Notes: generated by a model not told the origin, from the sequence alone. Numbered from the stretch's first letter, positions 17,470-27,281 are shown. The stretch is DNA of 64,000 nt from Ulvibacterium sp965228935 (GCF_965228935.1 NZ_OZ245846.1:2852001-2916000), one strand, 5' to 3'. Translations and numbers: made by a program.

Positions 17470-19352
17470 TACCGCATAGTCTATTTACCGATTTTGATAT
17501 CAGTCTTTTTAAAGCCGGAAAGCACTATCGGCTTTATGAGAAATTGGGATCACATCCTATGGAATTGAATGGCCAAAAGGGCACCTATTTTGCCGTATGG
17601 GCGCCAACGGCGAAATCCGTATCCGTGGTGGGCGATTTTAATTATTGGATAGAGGGCGATCACAAACTTTTTGTACGATGGGACGAAAGTGGTATTTGGG
17701 AAGGGTTTATTCCCGGTATAGATCAAGGCTCCTTATACAAATACAAGATACATTCCCACAATAGCGATATCAAGACCGAAAAAGCGGATCCTTTTGCACG
17801 TTATTGCCAACATCCACCCAACACCGCGTCGGTGGTATGGAAAGATGATTACAAATGGAAGGACAAAAAATGGATGGGCTACCGTGGGGATAAAAACGGT
17901 CTAGATAGGCCCTATTCCGTATATGAGGTTCATTTGGGTTCGTGGAAGCGTAAAAATGGGAACGAGTACCTTTCCTATGTAGATCTATCCGAAGATCTTG
18001 TAGAATATGTGAAGGACATGGGCTTTACACATGTGGAGTTTATGCCAGTTATGGAATACCCTTACGATCCTTCCTGGGGCTATCAATTGACGGGATATTT
18101 TGCCCCTACTTCAAGATTTGGGAAACCGGAGGATTTCAAATTACTGGTAGATAAGCTCCATCAAAACGATATCGGTGTTATCTTGGATTGGGTTCCGTCC
18201 CACTTTCCGGAGGACGCTCACGGGCTTGGCTTTTTTGATGGATCTCACCTTTATGAAAATCCAGATCGCCGCAAAGGGTATCACCCGGATTGGAAGAGTC
18301 TGATATTCAACTACGGTAGGAACGAGGTTAGGGCCTTCCTTATAAGCAATGCCCTTTTCTGGTTGGAACAATATCATGTGGACGGTCTACGGGTAGATGC
18401 GGTGGCCTCCATGCTCTATCTGGATTATTCCCGGGAAGAAGGGGAGTGGGAACCCAATATCTATGGAAACAACGAAAATCTGGAAGCGATATCCTTTATT
18501 CGGGAACTTAATGAAACGGTCTATGGCAGTTATCCAGATGTACAGACCATAGCGGAGGAGTCCACGGCATTTTCCGGGGTTTCCAGGCCCGTTAACCTGG
18601 GGGGGCTCGGTTTTGGTATGAAATGGATGATGGGATGGATGCACGATACCTTGGAGTATTTCAAAAAGGAGCCGATTTACCGGAAACATCATCAAAATGA
18701 CATTACTTTTAGCATGACCTATGCCTTTACCGAAAACTTTATGTTGCCCTTTTCGCATGATGAGGTGGTCTATGGAAAGCAGTCCCTTATCTATCGTATG
18801 CCGGGGGACGAGTGGCAGCGTTTTGCCAATCTCCGACTGCTTTTCGGCTATATGTTTACCCATCCTGGGGGCAATCTAATTTTTATGGGAGGCGAATTCG
18901 GACAGACTTCGGAATGGAACTTTCAACAAAGTCTGGACTGGCATTTGACGCAATACGAACTACATTCTGGAATCCAGGAATTGATCAAGGATTTGAATGC
19001 GCTATACAGATCGGAACCCGCTTTGTACGAGAAACAATTTAGCCATGAAGGCTTTCAATGGATAGACTATGGGGATGCGGAAAATTCAGTACTTACCTAT
19101 GTCCGCAAAGGACATGATGAGAAGAATGATGTCATTGTCGCCTGTAACTTCACACCCGTTCCCAGGGAAAACTATAGGATTGGGGTTCCCAAAACCAAGG
19201 CCTTAAAAGAAATATTCAATAGCGATGCTAAAAAATATGGAGGCAGTGACTTACAAAATGCTTCCGTGAAAACCACAAATACGGCATGGCATGGATATAA
19301 AAAATCTATAGAAATTACCATTCCTCCTTTGGGTATTGTCATTTTAAAGTAA
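17457..19352 (+). CDS. glgB: 1,4-alpha-glucan branching enzyme
   Basis: A 631-residue GH13 branching enzyme with an N-terminal CBM48 domain (YFAVWAPTAKSVSVVGDFN). The core includes YSVYEVHLGSW, DWVPSHFPEDAHGL, nucleophile Asp in GLRVDAVASMLYLDYSR, acid/base Glu in TIAEEST and third Asp in LPFSHDEVV. It makes alpha-1,6 branches in the linear chains produced by GlgE. Its start overlaps the end of the maltokinase gene by 13 nt, so translation is probably coupled. Length is usual for the shorter bacterial form. Confidence 0.97.
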   Translation: MANVIPHSLFTDFDISLFKAGKHYRLYEKLGSHPMELNGQKGTYFAVWAPTAKSVSVVGDFNYWIEGDHKLFVRWDESGIWEGFIPGIDQGSLYKYKIHSHNSDIKTEKADPFARYCQHPPNTASVVWKDDYKWKDKKWMGYRGDKNGLDRPYSVYEVHLGSWKRKNGNEYLSYVDLSEDLVEYVKDMGFTHVEFMPVMEYPYDPSWGYQLTGYFAPTSRFGKPEDFKLLVDKLHQNDIGVILDWVPSHFPEDAHGLGFFDGSHLYENPDRRKGYHPDWKSLIFNYGRNEVRAFLISNALFWLEQYHVDGLRVDAVASMLYLDYSREEGEWEPNIYGNNENLEAISFIRELNETVYGSYPDVQTIAEESTAFSGVSRPVNLGGLGFGMKWMMGWMHDTLEYFKKEPIYRKHHQNDITFSMTYAFTENFMLPFSHDEVVYGKQSLIYRMPGDEWQRFANLRLLFGYMFTHPGGNLIFMGGEFGQTSEWNFQQSLDWHLTQYELHSGIQELIKDLNALYRSEPALYEKQFSHEGFQWIDYGDAENSVLTYVRKGHDEKNDVIVACNFTPVPRENYRIGVPKTKALKEIFNSDAKKYGGSDLQNASVKTTNTAWHGYKKSIEITIPPLGIVILK

Positions 19353-19452
19353 GGAAAAATAGCTATATCGTTATAGTTAACAATTGGTCGTAATATGTTT
19401 TCGTTATTATGGGTTAAGTCCTTAATTTGTGGCGTTTTAAATTTGACTAGCG

Positions 19453-21852
19453 ATGATAACGAATACCGAGCTTGAATACAAGGGTAATTTATACCCTAAT
19501 CGGATAGTAGACTATAAAAAGGATTCGGATAAACTTTACTTTACCACAGAAAATGGCGTTATTCTAGAGATTACCGTTCTTCAAGATACTGTTTTAAGGT
19601 TCAGGTATGCAACGGAATATGTATTTGAACCGGATTTTTCCTATGCCATAAGTGAAACGGCCAGCAAAGGATACAACCGCCTAGAGACTGCGGAAACCAA
19701 AACAGAGTACCTCCTGGAGACCGCTGTATTGAAGATACTGATAGATAAAAAGACGCTACGTACCCAAATATCGGACTTGGAAGGGAATATCATCAATGAG
19801 GACGAACTCGGTTTTCACTGGGAAGAAAACTATGAATATGGGGGCAATACCGTAAAAATGAGTAAAATAACCCAGACTGCCGAAAGTTTCTACGGGATGG
19901 GTGATAAGGCCGCACACTCCAACTTAAAGGGCAAGCGGGTAAATAACTGGTGTACCGACCAGTACGCCTTTGGAAAAGATCAGGAACCACTTTATAAGGC
20001 AATCCCATTTTACACCGGTCTTCACAACGGTAAATGTTATGGCATTTTCTTCGATAATACCTTTAGGACCTATTTTGATTTTGCCCATGAACGACGAAAT
20101 ATTACCAGCTTTTGGGCAGACGGCGGGGAAATGAACTACTACTTCTTTTATGGCCCGCAAATGTCCGAAGTGGTCCGTTCCTATACCAATTTGACCGGCA
20201 CCCCGGAAATGCCCCCACAGTGGGCTTTGGGATATCATCAATCCAAGTGGAGCTACTTCCCCGAGAGTAGGGTAAAGGAATTGGCCGACAACTTTAGAAA
20301 GCTCAGGATTCCCTGTGACGCCATCTATTTGGATATTGATTACATGGATGGTTTTCGATGTTTCACTTGGGACAAGACTCGTTTTCCGGATCCTAAAAGA
20401 ATGATTGGAGAGCTAAATGAAGACGGGTTTAAGACCGTGGTAATGATAGATCCCGGGATTAAGGTGGATCGGGATTATTGGGTATACCAAGAGGCCATGG
20501 AAAAGGACTATTTCTGTAAACGCGGTGACGGGCCTTATATGCAGGGAAAAGTGTGGCCCGGTCCCTGCAAGTTCCCTGACTTTACCAACCCTGAGGTACG
20601 CACATGGTGGGCGGAATTGTACAAGGAATTCATGGCAGAGATCGGGGTACATGCCGTTTGGAACGATATGAACGAACCCGCTGTAATGGAAGTACCTACC
20701 AAGACGGCCCCATTGGATACCAGACACAATTACGATGGTCATCCCTGTACCCATAGAAAAGCACATAATATTTATGGTATGCAAATGGTCAGGGCCACCT
20801 ATGAGGGTGTAAAGAAGTACGTATTTCCCAAAAGACCCTTTGTCATTACCCGAGCGGCCTTTGCCGGTACCCAGAGATATTCCTCAACTTGGACCGGGGA
20901 CAACGTGGCCACTTGGGAACACTTGTGGATAGCCAACGTACAGGCCCAACGCATGTGCTTAAGCGGGTATTCCTTTGTGGGATCGGATATTGGGGGCTTT
21001 GCGGAACAGCCCAATGGCGAACTGTTCGCTAGATGGATCCAATTGGGTGTTTTCCATCCTTTCTGTAGGGTACATTCCAGTGGGGATCATGGGGATCAGG
21101 AACCCTGGTCCTTTGACAATGAAGTGACGGATATCGTCCGAAAATTTATAGAACTGAGATATCAATTATTGCCCTATCTGTATACCATGTTCTATAGGTA
21201 TACGGAATATGGTACACCCATGTTACAGTCCTTGTTCTATTATGATCAGGAGGACACCCAGACCCATTTCCGAACGGATGAGTTTATTTTTGGAAAGCAG
21301 ATTTTGGTCTGTCCCGTTCAGGAGCCCAACGCAAAGGGTAGGCGAATGTATGTCCCCAAGGGAAAATGGTATAATTATTGGACTGAAGAAACCATAGAAG
21401 GGGGTAAGGAAAGATGGGTGACCGCGGATATCGATAAAATCCCCCTATTCATCAAGGAAGGGGCCATAATTCCTAAATATCCCGTACAGCAGTATGTGGG
21501 AGAACTTGAAATAAAGGAATTGATCTTGGATGTATATTTTAAGATCGGGGCCGAAAACTCAATGGTTTATGAGGATGCCCAGGATGGATATGATTACAAA
21601 AAGGGACAGTTTAGTCTACGTAAGTTTAAGTTGGTGGGCAAGGAAAACGAACTGATAATCCAACAATTCAAGGATGGATCGTACACTACCTCCTATGATA
21701 GCTTCAAATTTAAATTACATGGACTGCCTTTTACCATAGCTACCATAGAAGTGGACAATGAAGTGGTTCCATTGCAGCAGATAAAATTGAATGGGAATAA
21801 TAGCATAGAAATCGACAAGAATTTTACCGAATTACACATAACGGGTAAATAA
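19453..21852 (+). CDS. Alpha-glucosidase, GH31 family
   Basis: A 799-residue GH31 hydrolase. Key segments are AIYLDIDYMDGFRCFTWD, the nucleophile Asp in AVWNDMNEPAVM, and the acid/base Asp in WTGDNVATWEHL. It has the N-terminal beta-sandwich and a C-terminal beta domain usual in this family. No signal peptide is visible, so it probably removes terminal glucose from alpha-glucans or oligosaccharides in the cytoplasm. It lies 100 nt after glgB on the same strand and likely shares the glucan-metabolism role, as the degrading or trimming partner. Confidence 0.93.
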   Translation: MITNTELEYKGNLYPNRIVDYKKDSDKLYFTTENGVILEITVLQDTVLRFRYATEYVFEPDFSYAISETASKGYNRLETAETKTEYLLETAVLKILIDKKTLRTQISDLEGNIINEDELGFHWEENYEYGGNTVKMSKITQTAESFYGMGDKAAHSNLKGKRVNNWCTDQYAFGKDQEPLYKAIPFYTGLHNGKCYGIFFDNTFRTYFDFAHERRNITSFWADGGEMNYYFFYGPQMSEVVRSYTNLTGTPEMPPQWALGYHQSKWSYFPESRVKELADNFRKLRIPCDAIYLDIDYMDGFRCFTWDKTRFPDPKRMIGELNEDGFKTVVMIDPGIKVDRDYWVYQEAMEKDYFCKRGDGPYMQGKVWPGPCKFPDFTNPEVRTWWAELYKEFMAEIGVHAVWNDMNEPAVMEVPTKTAPLDTRHNYDGHPCTHRKAHNIYGMQMVRATYEGVKKYVFPKRPFVITRAAFAGTQRYSSTWTGDNVATWEHLWIANVQAQRMCLSGYSFVGSDIGGFAEQPNGELFARWIQLGVFHPFCRVHSSGDHGDQEPWSFDNEVTDIVRKFIELRYQLLPYLYTMFYRYTEYGTPMLQSLFYYDQEDTQTHFRTDEFIFGKQILVCPVQEPNAKGRRMYVPKGKWYNYWTEETIEGGKERWVTADIDKIPLFIKEGAIIPKYPVQQYVGELEIKELILDVYFKIGAENSMVYEDAQDGYDYKKGQFSLRKFKLVGKENELIIQQFKDGSYTTSYDSFKFKLHGLPFTIATIEVDNEVVPLQQIKLNGNNSIEIDKNFTELHITGK

Positions 21853-21887
21853 TTTTCGTATTTTTCTTATACTAAACACTAGTAAAA

Positions 21888-22697
21888 ATGAAAAGATTAA
21901 TATTGACATTGGTGATTTTTATGGGCGTGGCGGCCTGTAAAACCAATCCGTTTACCGGAAAGAGCACTTTGAACTTTTATTCCAATAACCAATTATTCCC
22001 CACGGCCTTTGCTCAATACGATCAGTTTTTGACTGAAAACAAAGTGGTAGAAGGTACGGCCGAAGCCAGAATGATAGAAAAAGTAGGACAGAGGATTGCT
22101 TCCGCCGCTGAAAGATGGTTGACTGCAAATGGCCAACCGGGATACCTTAAGGACTATAAATGGGAATACAAACTTGTACAGGACGAGGCCGTAAATGCAT
22201 GGTGTATGCCCGGAGGAAAAATCGTTTTTTATACAGGTATCATGCCCATCTGTCAGGGAGAGACCGGTATTGCGGTAGTTATGGGCCATGAAGTGGCCCA
22301 TGCCCTTGCAGATCATGGGGCGCAACGGATGAGCGCCGGTACCTTGCAGCAGTTGGGGGCCGTAGCAGGCAATGTGGCCATTCAGGATCCCCAGAAGCGT
22401 AACATGTTCAATCAAGCCTATGGTATAGGATCTTCCGTGGGTTTAATGCTGCCCTTTAGTAGGAGTCACGAGACCGAAGCGGATTTGATAGGGCTTCAAA
22501 TGATGGCCATTGCGGGCTATAACCCGGATGAGGCTGCCAATCTTTGGCGAAGAATGAAGGCCAAAAGCGGGGGACAGGCCCCTCCCGAGTTCTTGAGTAC
22601 ACACCCTTCCAACGATACCCGGATAGCCAATCTCGAAAAATGGGCTCCAATGGCAAAACAGGAAGCCAGTAAATTTGGTGTAACATCGTTTCAATAA
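21888..22697 (+). CDS. M48 family metalloprotease, lipoprotein
   Basis: A 269-residue lipoprotein (MKRLILTLVIFMGVAACKTN, lipobox VAAC). The zinc site is MGHEVAHALADHGAQR with a third ligand Glu in SHETEADLIGLQMM. This is the layout of the envelope protease LoiP/YggG group of M48. It probably degrades misfolded proteins at the outer membrane periplasmic face. The gene follows the GH31 gene by 35 nt, and a strong terminator ends the transcript at 22732-22770. Confidence 0.92.
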   Translation: MKRLILTLVIFMGVAACKTNPFTGKSTLNFYSNNQLFPTAFAQYDQFLTENKVVEGTAEARMIEKVGQRIASAAERWLTANGQPGYLKDYKWEYKLVQDEAVNAWCMPGGKIVFYTGIMPICQGETGIAVVMGHEVAHALADHGAQRMSAGTLQQLGAVAGNVAIQDPQKRNMFNQAYGIGSSVGLMLPFSRSHETEADLIGLQMMAIAGYNPDEAANLWRRMKAKSGGQAPPEFLSTHPSNDTRIANLEKWAPMAKQEASKFGVTSFQ

Positions 22698-22731
22698 ATC
22701 CCTCAAAATAGTTGTATAAAATTGTATATTG

Positions 22732-22770
22732 AAACCCGTCCGCCAATTGGCGGACGGGTTTTATTTTTTA
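22732..22770 (+). terminator. Strong rho-independent terminator, adjacent to the next start codon
   Basis: AAACCCGTCCGCC and GGCGGACGGGTTT form a perfect 13-bp GC-rich stem with an AATT loop, followed by TTATTTTTTA. It terminates the M48 gene. The MFS ATG begins at 22772, only one base after this tract. Confidence 0.9.
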
Positions 22771-22771
22771 T

Positions 22772-24109
22772 ATGGACAGAACAATAGCAATAAAGGGAGA
22801 TCGAAAGTTGTTAAATGCCTGGGCGTTTTATGATTGGGCAAATTCGGTCTATAGCCTGGTCATTGCTTCGGCCATTTTTCCCATATTCTATGGCGCATTA
22901 TTTCGAGTGGCCGAAGTTGAAAAGGTAACCGTTTTTGGTGGGGAAATTGCAAGGGCACCGTTGATCAGTTACCTTACTTCAGCTGCTTTCTTGTTCATAG
23001 CCATAATAACACCATTACTGTCCGGTATTGCGGATTATGTCGGAAACAAGAAGGTATTCATGAAGTTTTTTTGTTATCTGGGCGGGCTCTCCTGCATAGG
23101 TCTCTATTGGTTTTCCCTGGACAATATCTACTTGGGTTTAACATGCTATTTTTTTGGTCTCGTCGGTTTTTGGGTGAGCTTCGCCATTAATAATTCATAC
23201 TTGCCGGATATCGCATTTCCCGAGCAACAGGATCGCATTAGTGCAAAGGGCTTTTCCATGGGATATATAGGAAGTGTCATCCTTTTGCTGTTCAATCTGG
23301 CCATGGTCATGAAACCTGACCTTTTTGGCATTCAGGATAGTGTAGGGGAGGCTGCCGAATTGAAGGCCATGAAGTACTCCTTTGTCTCTGTCGGTATCTG
23401 GTGGATAGGTTTTGCGCAGTATACTTTTTTTCACCTGCCCAAAGGATATAAAAAAGAGGATAAAAGAACGAATGTCATACTTAACGGTTTTAGGGAGTTA
23501 AAGGGCGTTTGGCATCAATTGGGCAATGAGACCAAACTGAAGCGTTATTTAGGGGCATTTTTTGTCTATAGTATGGCGGTCCAGACCGTAATGCTTATTG
23601 CCACCTATTTCGGAGAAGAGGAGATCAATTGGGGTTCTGATGGCGAACGGACCACAGGCTTGATCACCAGCATTTTGGTCATACAGATCGTAGCCGTCCT
23701 GGGCGCCACTTTGACCGCGAAGGCATCCAAGGCTTTCGGAAACATTCCAACCCTTATCGTAATCAACCTTTTATGGGTGTCCATTTGTATCTATGCCTAC
23801 TTTTTGATTACTCCAATGGACTTCTACATTGCTGCAGGATGCGTGGGAATGGTCATGGGAGGGATACAGGCCTTGTCCCGCTCCACCTATTCCAAGTTTA
23901 TCCCTGAAACAACGGATACCACCTCCTTTTTTAGCTTTTATGATGTAGCCGAAAAAATAGGCATTGTAATAGGCACTTTTTTATATGGATTTGTCGCCCA
24001 GTTCACCGGGAGTATGCGAAACTCCACGATTTTTCTAGGGCTGTTTTTTCTAATAGGGATGTTTTTACTTACCCGGGTGAATAAAACCAAAAAAGCCTCC
24101 ATCGGATAA
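22772..24109 (+). CDS. MFS transporter of the UMF1/Atg22-like family
   Basis: A 445-residue permease with about 12 membrane segments. The N-terminal NAWAFYDWANSVYSLVIAS is the signature of the UMF1 group, whose fungal member Atg22 exports amino acids from vacuoles; bacterial substrates are unknown. The start at 22772 agrees with family N-termini (a short lead before KGDRKLLNAW). The start codon directly follows a strong terminator hairpin, which leaves no room for an ordinary promoter and leader. Confidence 0.9.
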   Translation: MDRTIAIKGDRKLLNAWAFYDWANSVYSLVIASAIFPIFYGALFRVAEVEKVTVFGGEIARAPLISYLTSAAFLFIAIITPLLSGIADYVGNKKVFMKFFCYLGGLSCIGLYWFSLDNIYLGLTCYFFGLVGFWVSFAINNSYLPDIAFPEQQDRISAKGFSMGYIGSVILLLFNLAMVMKPDLFGIQDSVGEAAELKAMKYSFVSVGIWWIGFAQYTFFHLPKGYKKEDKRTNVILNGFRELKGVWHQLGNETKLKRYLGAFFVYSMAVQTVMLIATYFGEEEINWGSDGERTTGLITSILVIQIVAVLGATLTAKASKAFGNIPTLIVINLLWVSICIYAYFLITPMDFYIAAGCVGMVMGGIQALSRSTYSKFIPETTDTTSFFSFYDVAEKIGIVIGTFLYGFVAQFTGSMRNSTIFLGLFFLIGMFLLTRVNKTKKASIG

Positions 24110-24119
24110 TGGAAGCTTT
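24085..24119 (-). terminator. Terminator of the GIN-domain operon, inside the MFS 3' end
   Basis: On the minus strand AAAGCTTCCAT pairs with ATGGAGGCTTT (one mismatch) and is followed by TTTTTTGG. It ends transcripts from 24164 leftward, and the hairpin overlaps the last codons of the convergent MFS gene. Confidence 0.7.
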
Positions 24120-24163
24120 GATTGGCATGTTGCTCGTTTTTTGATTTTGTTCTTTTTGTCGGA

Positions 24164-24889
24164 TTACCCCCTGGAAATATCCCCGGAACCGGATGTCTTG
24201 GTATCTATTTTTTCAGGATTACCTCGGTATTCTATATCCCCGGATCCGGAAACCCGTGCCCTTAGCCTTTGATTGGCGGTAACCTGTATGTTTGCCGACC
24301 CGGATACGGTGGCCTCTACATTCTCTGCCTCAAGCGAATAGGCCTCGACATCTCCTGAACCTGAAATACTCACTTCAAAATCATCGGTTTTTCCTTCAAG
24401 CCGAATATCACCCGATCCGGACATGGAGGCATTGATCGAGTTAGCCTCTACAGATAAAGTAATATCTCCGGAGCCGGACATGGCCGTTTCAAAGGTACTG
24501 GCCTTTATGGTCGTTCTGCCAACAATATCACCTGACCCGGATAGCGATACGGAGTTTACACTTTCTACAGGAACGGTTATGACAATGCCTTCTTTCCACT
24601 TGGAAGGTTTTAGATTTACCCCTTTTTCGGTCTTAATGACCAGTTTCCCGTTTTTAACTTCGGTTTTAATGTATTCCAAAAGGTTATCTTCACCCCTTAA
24701 CGTAAGTTCCCCCTCGTTGCCGTCTACCAGGTTTACATCAAACCATCCCGATACTGCAATCGCGTCATAGTCACCCGTGGATCGCTCTATAGTTACGGTA
24801 TTGCCGTTTCCTTTTATTCTACGGCCCCATTGCGCGGTACAGGAGACCGTAAATGCGAGCACGAGACTTAATGTGATTAATTTTTTCAT
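24164..24889 (-). CDS. GIN-domain (DUF2807) exported protein, copy 2
   Basis: A 241-residue protein with signal MKKLITLSLVLAFTVSCTAQ, possibly lipid-modified at the Cys. The body is built from repeated SGSGDI units at about 20-residue spacing, the hallmark of the head-GIN domain DUF2807, which folds as a right-handed beta-helix. FDVNLVDGNEGELTLRG is the typical N-terminal segment. Function in the family is unknown; exported location in the periplasm or on the outer membrane is likely. It is a tandem paralogue of 24924-25628 and the last gene of the sigma-factor operon. Confidence 0.88.
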   Translation of the reverse strand: MKKLITLSLVLAFTVSCTAQWGRRIKGNGNTVTIERSTGDYDAIAVSGWFDVNLVDGNEGELTLRGEDNLLEYIKTEVKNGKLVIKTEKGVNLKPSKWKEGIVITVPVESVNSVSLSGSGDIVGRTTIKASTFETAMSGSGDITLSVEANSINASMSGSGDIRLEGKTDDFEVSISGSGDVEAYSLEAENVEATVSGSANIQVTANQRLRARVSGSGDIEYRGNPEKIDTKTSGSGDISRG

Positions 24890-24923
24890 GATACGTCGTT
24901 TTTTTTGGTTACTATTTAGTTTT

Positions 24924-25628
24924 CTAACTACTCCTTTTTCTTTTGGTCACGGAACCTGATCCGGAAACCTTGCTATCGATCTTATCGGGGGATCCAATAT
25001 AATTGACATCTCCGGAACCTGAGATTCTTGCCCGGATTTCTTTATTCGCCTTTACATTAACATTGGCGGAGCCGCTTATGGTCGCCACTACAATATCTGT
25101 TTCCAGGTCATAAGCCTTTATCTTACCGGAACCGGAAATCTCGGCATCATGGTTTTCGGCCTGTCCGTGAAATATAATATTCCCGGAACCCGATATTCTG
25201 GAATTTAAGGAATTCGCATTTACGTTCAAATCGATTTCACCGGAACCGGAAAGATTGGCGGCAAAACGTTCTGCGGACAAGGTTGTACTTCCCGAAATTG
25301 AACCTGATCCGGAAAGTGATACGCCATGGATGCTTTCAACAGGTATGGTTATCGTTATCTTGGAAAAAGAATAGAAAGGGTTTATATTGGTTCTCTTGCC
25401 CCATTCTATTTTTAGGTCGCCGTTTACTACTTCGCTTTCGATATGTTTTAATTGGCTCGCCTTTCCTGTGAGGGTAATTTGGCCTTCTTTCCCTTCTACC
25501 AGTTCCACATCGAACCAACCCGACACGGAGATTTCATCGTATTCCCCTACCGTTCTTTTTTCAAGGCTTTGTGCCTGGATGGAAAAGGTAAAGATCGAGA
25601 CTAAACCGAGTATTAAGACATTTTTCAT
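24924..25628 (-). CDS. GIN-domain (DUF2807) exported protein, copy 1
   Basis: A 234-residue paralogue of the next gene, with signal MKNVLILGLVSIFTFSIQAQ and no lipobox. VSGWFDVELVEGKEGQITL near the N-terminus and six SGSG units (for example SLSGSGSISG, ANLSGSGEIDL, RISGSGDVNYIG) mark the DUF2807 beta-helix. The C-terminus ends in a basic KRKRSS. It starts 17 nt after the DUF4097-like gene. The two copies probably arose by duplication. Confidence 0.88.
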   Translation of the reverse strand: MKNVLILGLVSIFTFSIQAQSLEKRTVGEYDEISVSGWFDVELVEGKEGQITLTGKASQLKHIESEVVNGDLKIEWGKRTNINPFYSFSKITITIPVESIHGVSLSGSGSISGSTTLSAERFAANLSGSGEIDLNVNANSLNSRISGSGNIIFHGQAENHDAEISGSGKIKAYDLETDIVVATISGSANVNVKANKEIRARISGSGDVNYIGSPDKIDSKVSGSGSVTKRKRSS

Positions 25629-25645
25629 AATGGTTGAGGTTTTAT

Positions 25646-26743
25646 TTAATTTCTTGAAAATGATACACCACCGTAGTCACTGGAAATGGTGACCGTGTTT
25701 CCACTATTTTGTTGTCCATGGTAACCCTTATAGTACTTGGAATGGGATTTCTCCTTGCTGATATTGACCTCAAAATCCCCCATACCATTTACCCCGGCAT
25801 ATTCCGTATCGATTTCAAAATCGAAATGGTATTGGGGAGAATATCCGATTTTGATTCCTGTATAATCCGTTCTAATTTGAAGGTCTCCGGCATCATCGGC
25901 CATATTTTCTATTTTTATGGAGCCATAATCCGCGGTAATACCCACGTCACCATGTATGGTACCCAACTTTACATTGATGTAGTCCCCGCTTCCCTGAACA
26001 TCGTTTGCCTTACCGATGTCTATTTTTCCGTAATCACAGGTATATTGCAAATTTTCCATTTCTTCCACGGTAGAATCTGTATAATCCGCATTGATCATAA
26101 GGTCTCCGGCCTTTTCGATGGTAAAACCGGAATAGTCTGCCCGTATGTCACCACTGTTGATATAACTGATACTAGATCTGGAAGTATAGTCAAAATTAAG
26201 TTGGTTGTTCCTCCCCCGTAATTCCCCGATTTCCAATCGGCCATAATCACAATTTATTTTGGCATGGCCGTCTACGCGGTCTAAAATGATGTTTCCGTAA
26301 TCATTATCTAGATTTACACTGTTCTTTACAGGTAGTTTAATGGTATAATTGATCTGCATATTTACGTTGTTGTTCCTTCCCCAGTTCCAACCCCAACTAC
26401 CCTTATTGCTGTTAAAAATGGTTTTGGCGGATACCATACTACTGCTTGCATCAAAGTCCACGGTGATATTATCCAACTTACGCTGCACCTTGTCCTCGTT
26501 GTTGCCATTGGTCTTGATGTGTACCTCAATAAGTACACGATTCTCGTCCCAAGAGGTTATATTGAGGTTCCCATAGCTATTATTTACTTTTAGAAGGGCA
26601 TCAAAGTTAACATTGAACTCCTTTTTTATAGTTTTCTCCTTGGTGTATCTACCCTTTAGTTTTCCCTCATTGGCACACAAGGTCAATGGGAGCGTACAAA
26701 GAAGTACTACTGCCGTGTATTTATATAGTAATGTTTTCATCAT
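25646..26743 (-). CDS. DUF4097-like beta-helical exported protein
   Basis: A 365-residue protein with a signal peptide (KYTAVVLLCTLPLTLCANEG). The mature part carries many repeats of the form DYGxI or DYTxI (NDYGNIILDRV, CDYGRLEIGEL, ADYGSIKIENM, SDYGGVSFS), one per presumed beta-helix turn, as in DUF4097 adhesin-like proteins. Aromatic and aspartate ladders could bind polysaccharide or cations, but this is speculation. Its 5' end overlaps the anti-sigma gene by 23 nt. Confidence 0.75.
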   Translation of the reverse strand: MMKTLLYKYTAVVLLCTLPLTLCANEGKLKGRYTKEKTIKKEFNVNFDALLKVNNSYGNLNITSWDENRVLIEVHIKTNGNNEDKVQRKLDNITVDFDASSSMVSAKTIFNSNKGSWGWNWGRNNNVNMQINYTIKLPVKNSVNLDNDYGNIILDRVDGHAKINCDYGRLEIGELRGRNNQLNFDYTSRSSISYINSGDIRADYSGFTIEKAGDLMINADYTDSTVEEMENLQYTCDYGKIDIGKANDVQGSGDYINVKLGTIHGDVGITADYGSIKIENMADDAGDLQIRTDYTGIKIGYSPQYHFDFEIDTEYAGVNGMGDFEVNISKEKSHSKYYKGYHGQQNSGNTVTISSDYGGVSFSRN

Positions 26744-27281
26744 TGTAATCTTTTAATGTTTGTATAGTTTCAATTTGGTCTAGCACATCTTGCAAAAGAT
26801 CTATCCTTGTCTGAAAGTTGGTGATCATGGCGCTGAGTAAAAGCTTGCTGTTACCACCATTTAATAAGTCCTGCTCCAATTGTCCGTAATTTGTCTCCAA
26901 TTTTTTCAATTGGGTCATAGTATCGGCAATGATTTTTTCGGTTTCCGGGGAACTCTTGCTTTCCAGTTCCCTTACCTGCTGCTCGATGAGATTGGCAAAG
27001 TAAAACTGTGTTTTGGATACCTCTGGGGAGATTTCCGCCACTTTTTCATCTGTTGTGGCCTCACTGGTATAGAGGCCAAGGCCTATGGTACAAAGAACAA
27101 GAACGGAAGCCGCTATGGACAAGGGTTTCCACCAGTTTTTTCTTTTAGTGTGCATCTGTACCACTCCCTGGGAAGCACTTAATTTTTCCAAAAAGCGCGC
27201 TTCATGACCTGGAGCCGGTTCTTCGATATCAAAAGAGCCTTGTAGTCTTTTGAACAGCTTTTCCAAATTTTCGTTTTCCAT
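26721..27281 (-). CDS. Probable anti-sigma factor with one membrane helix
   Basis: A 186-residue protein. A cytoplasmic N-terminus of about 47 residues (ENLEKLFKRLQGSFDIEEPA) precedes a single membrane helix (WKPLSIAASVLVLCTIGLGL), then a periplasmic helical region rich in Glu and Leu that looks like a coiled coil. The start ATG overlaps the sigma-factor stop by one base (TAATG), so the two are translationally coupled. Topology and position argue for an anti-sigma factor; no zinc motif is present. Confidence 0.7.
   Translation of the reverse strand: MENENLEKLFKRLQGSFDIEEPAPGHEARFLEKLSASQGVVQMHTKRKNWWKPLSIAASVLVLCTIGLGLYTSEATTDEKVAEISPEVSKTQFYFANLIEQQVRELESKSSPETEKIIADTMTQLKKLETNYGQLEQDLLNGGNSKLLLSAMITNFQTRIDLLQDVLDQIETIQTLKDYNDENITI

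Noticed and set aside
24164..25628. Repeated DNA units with CCGGA/TCCGG every 60 nt or so, which look like a tandem repeat or CRISPR
   Set aside because: They follow codons for the SGSGD turns of two GIN-domain proteins; unit spacing varies and there are no spacers.
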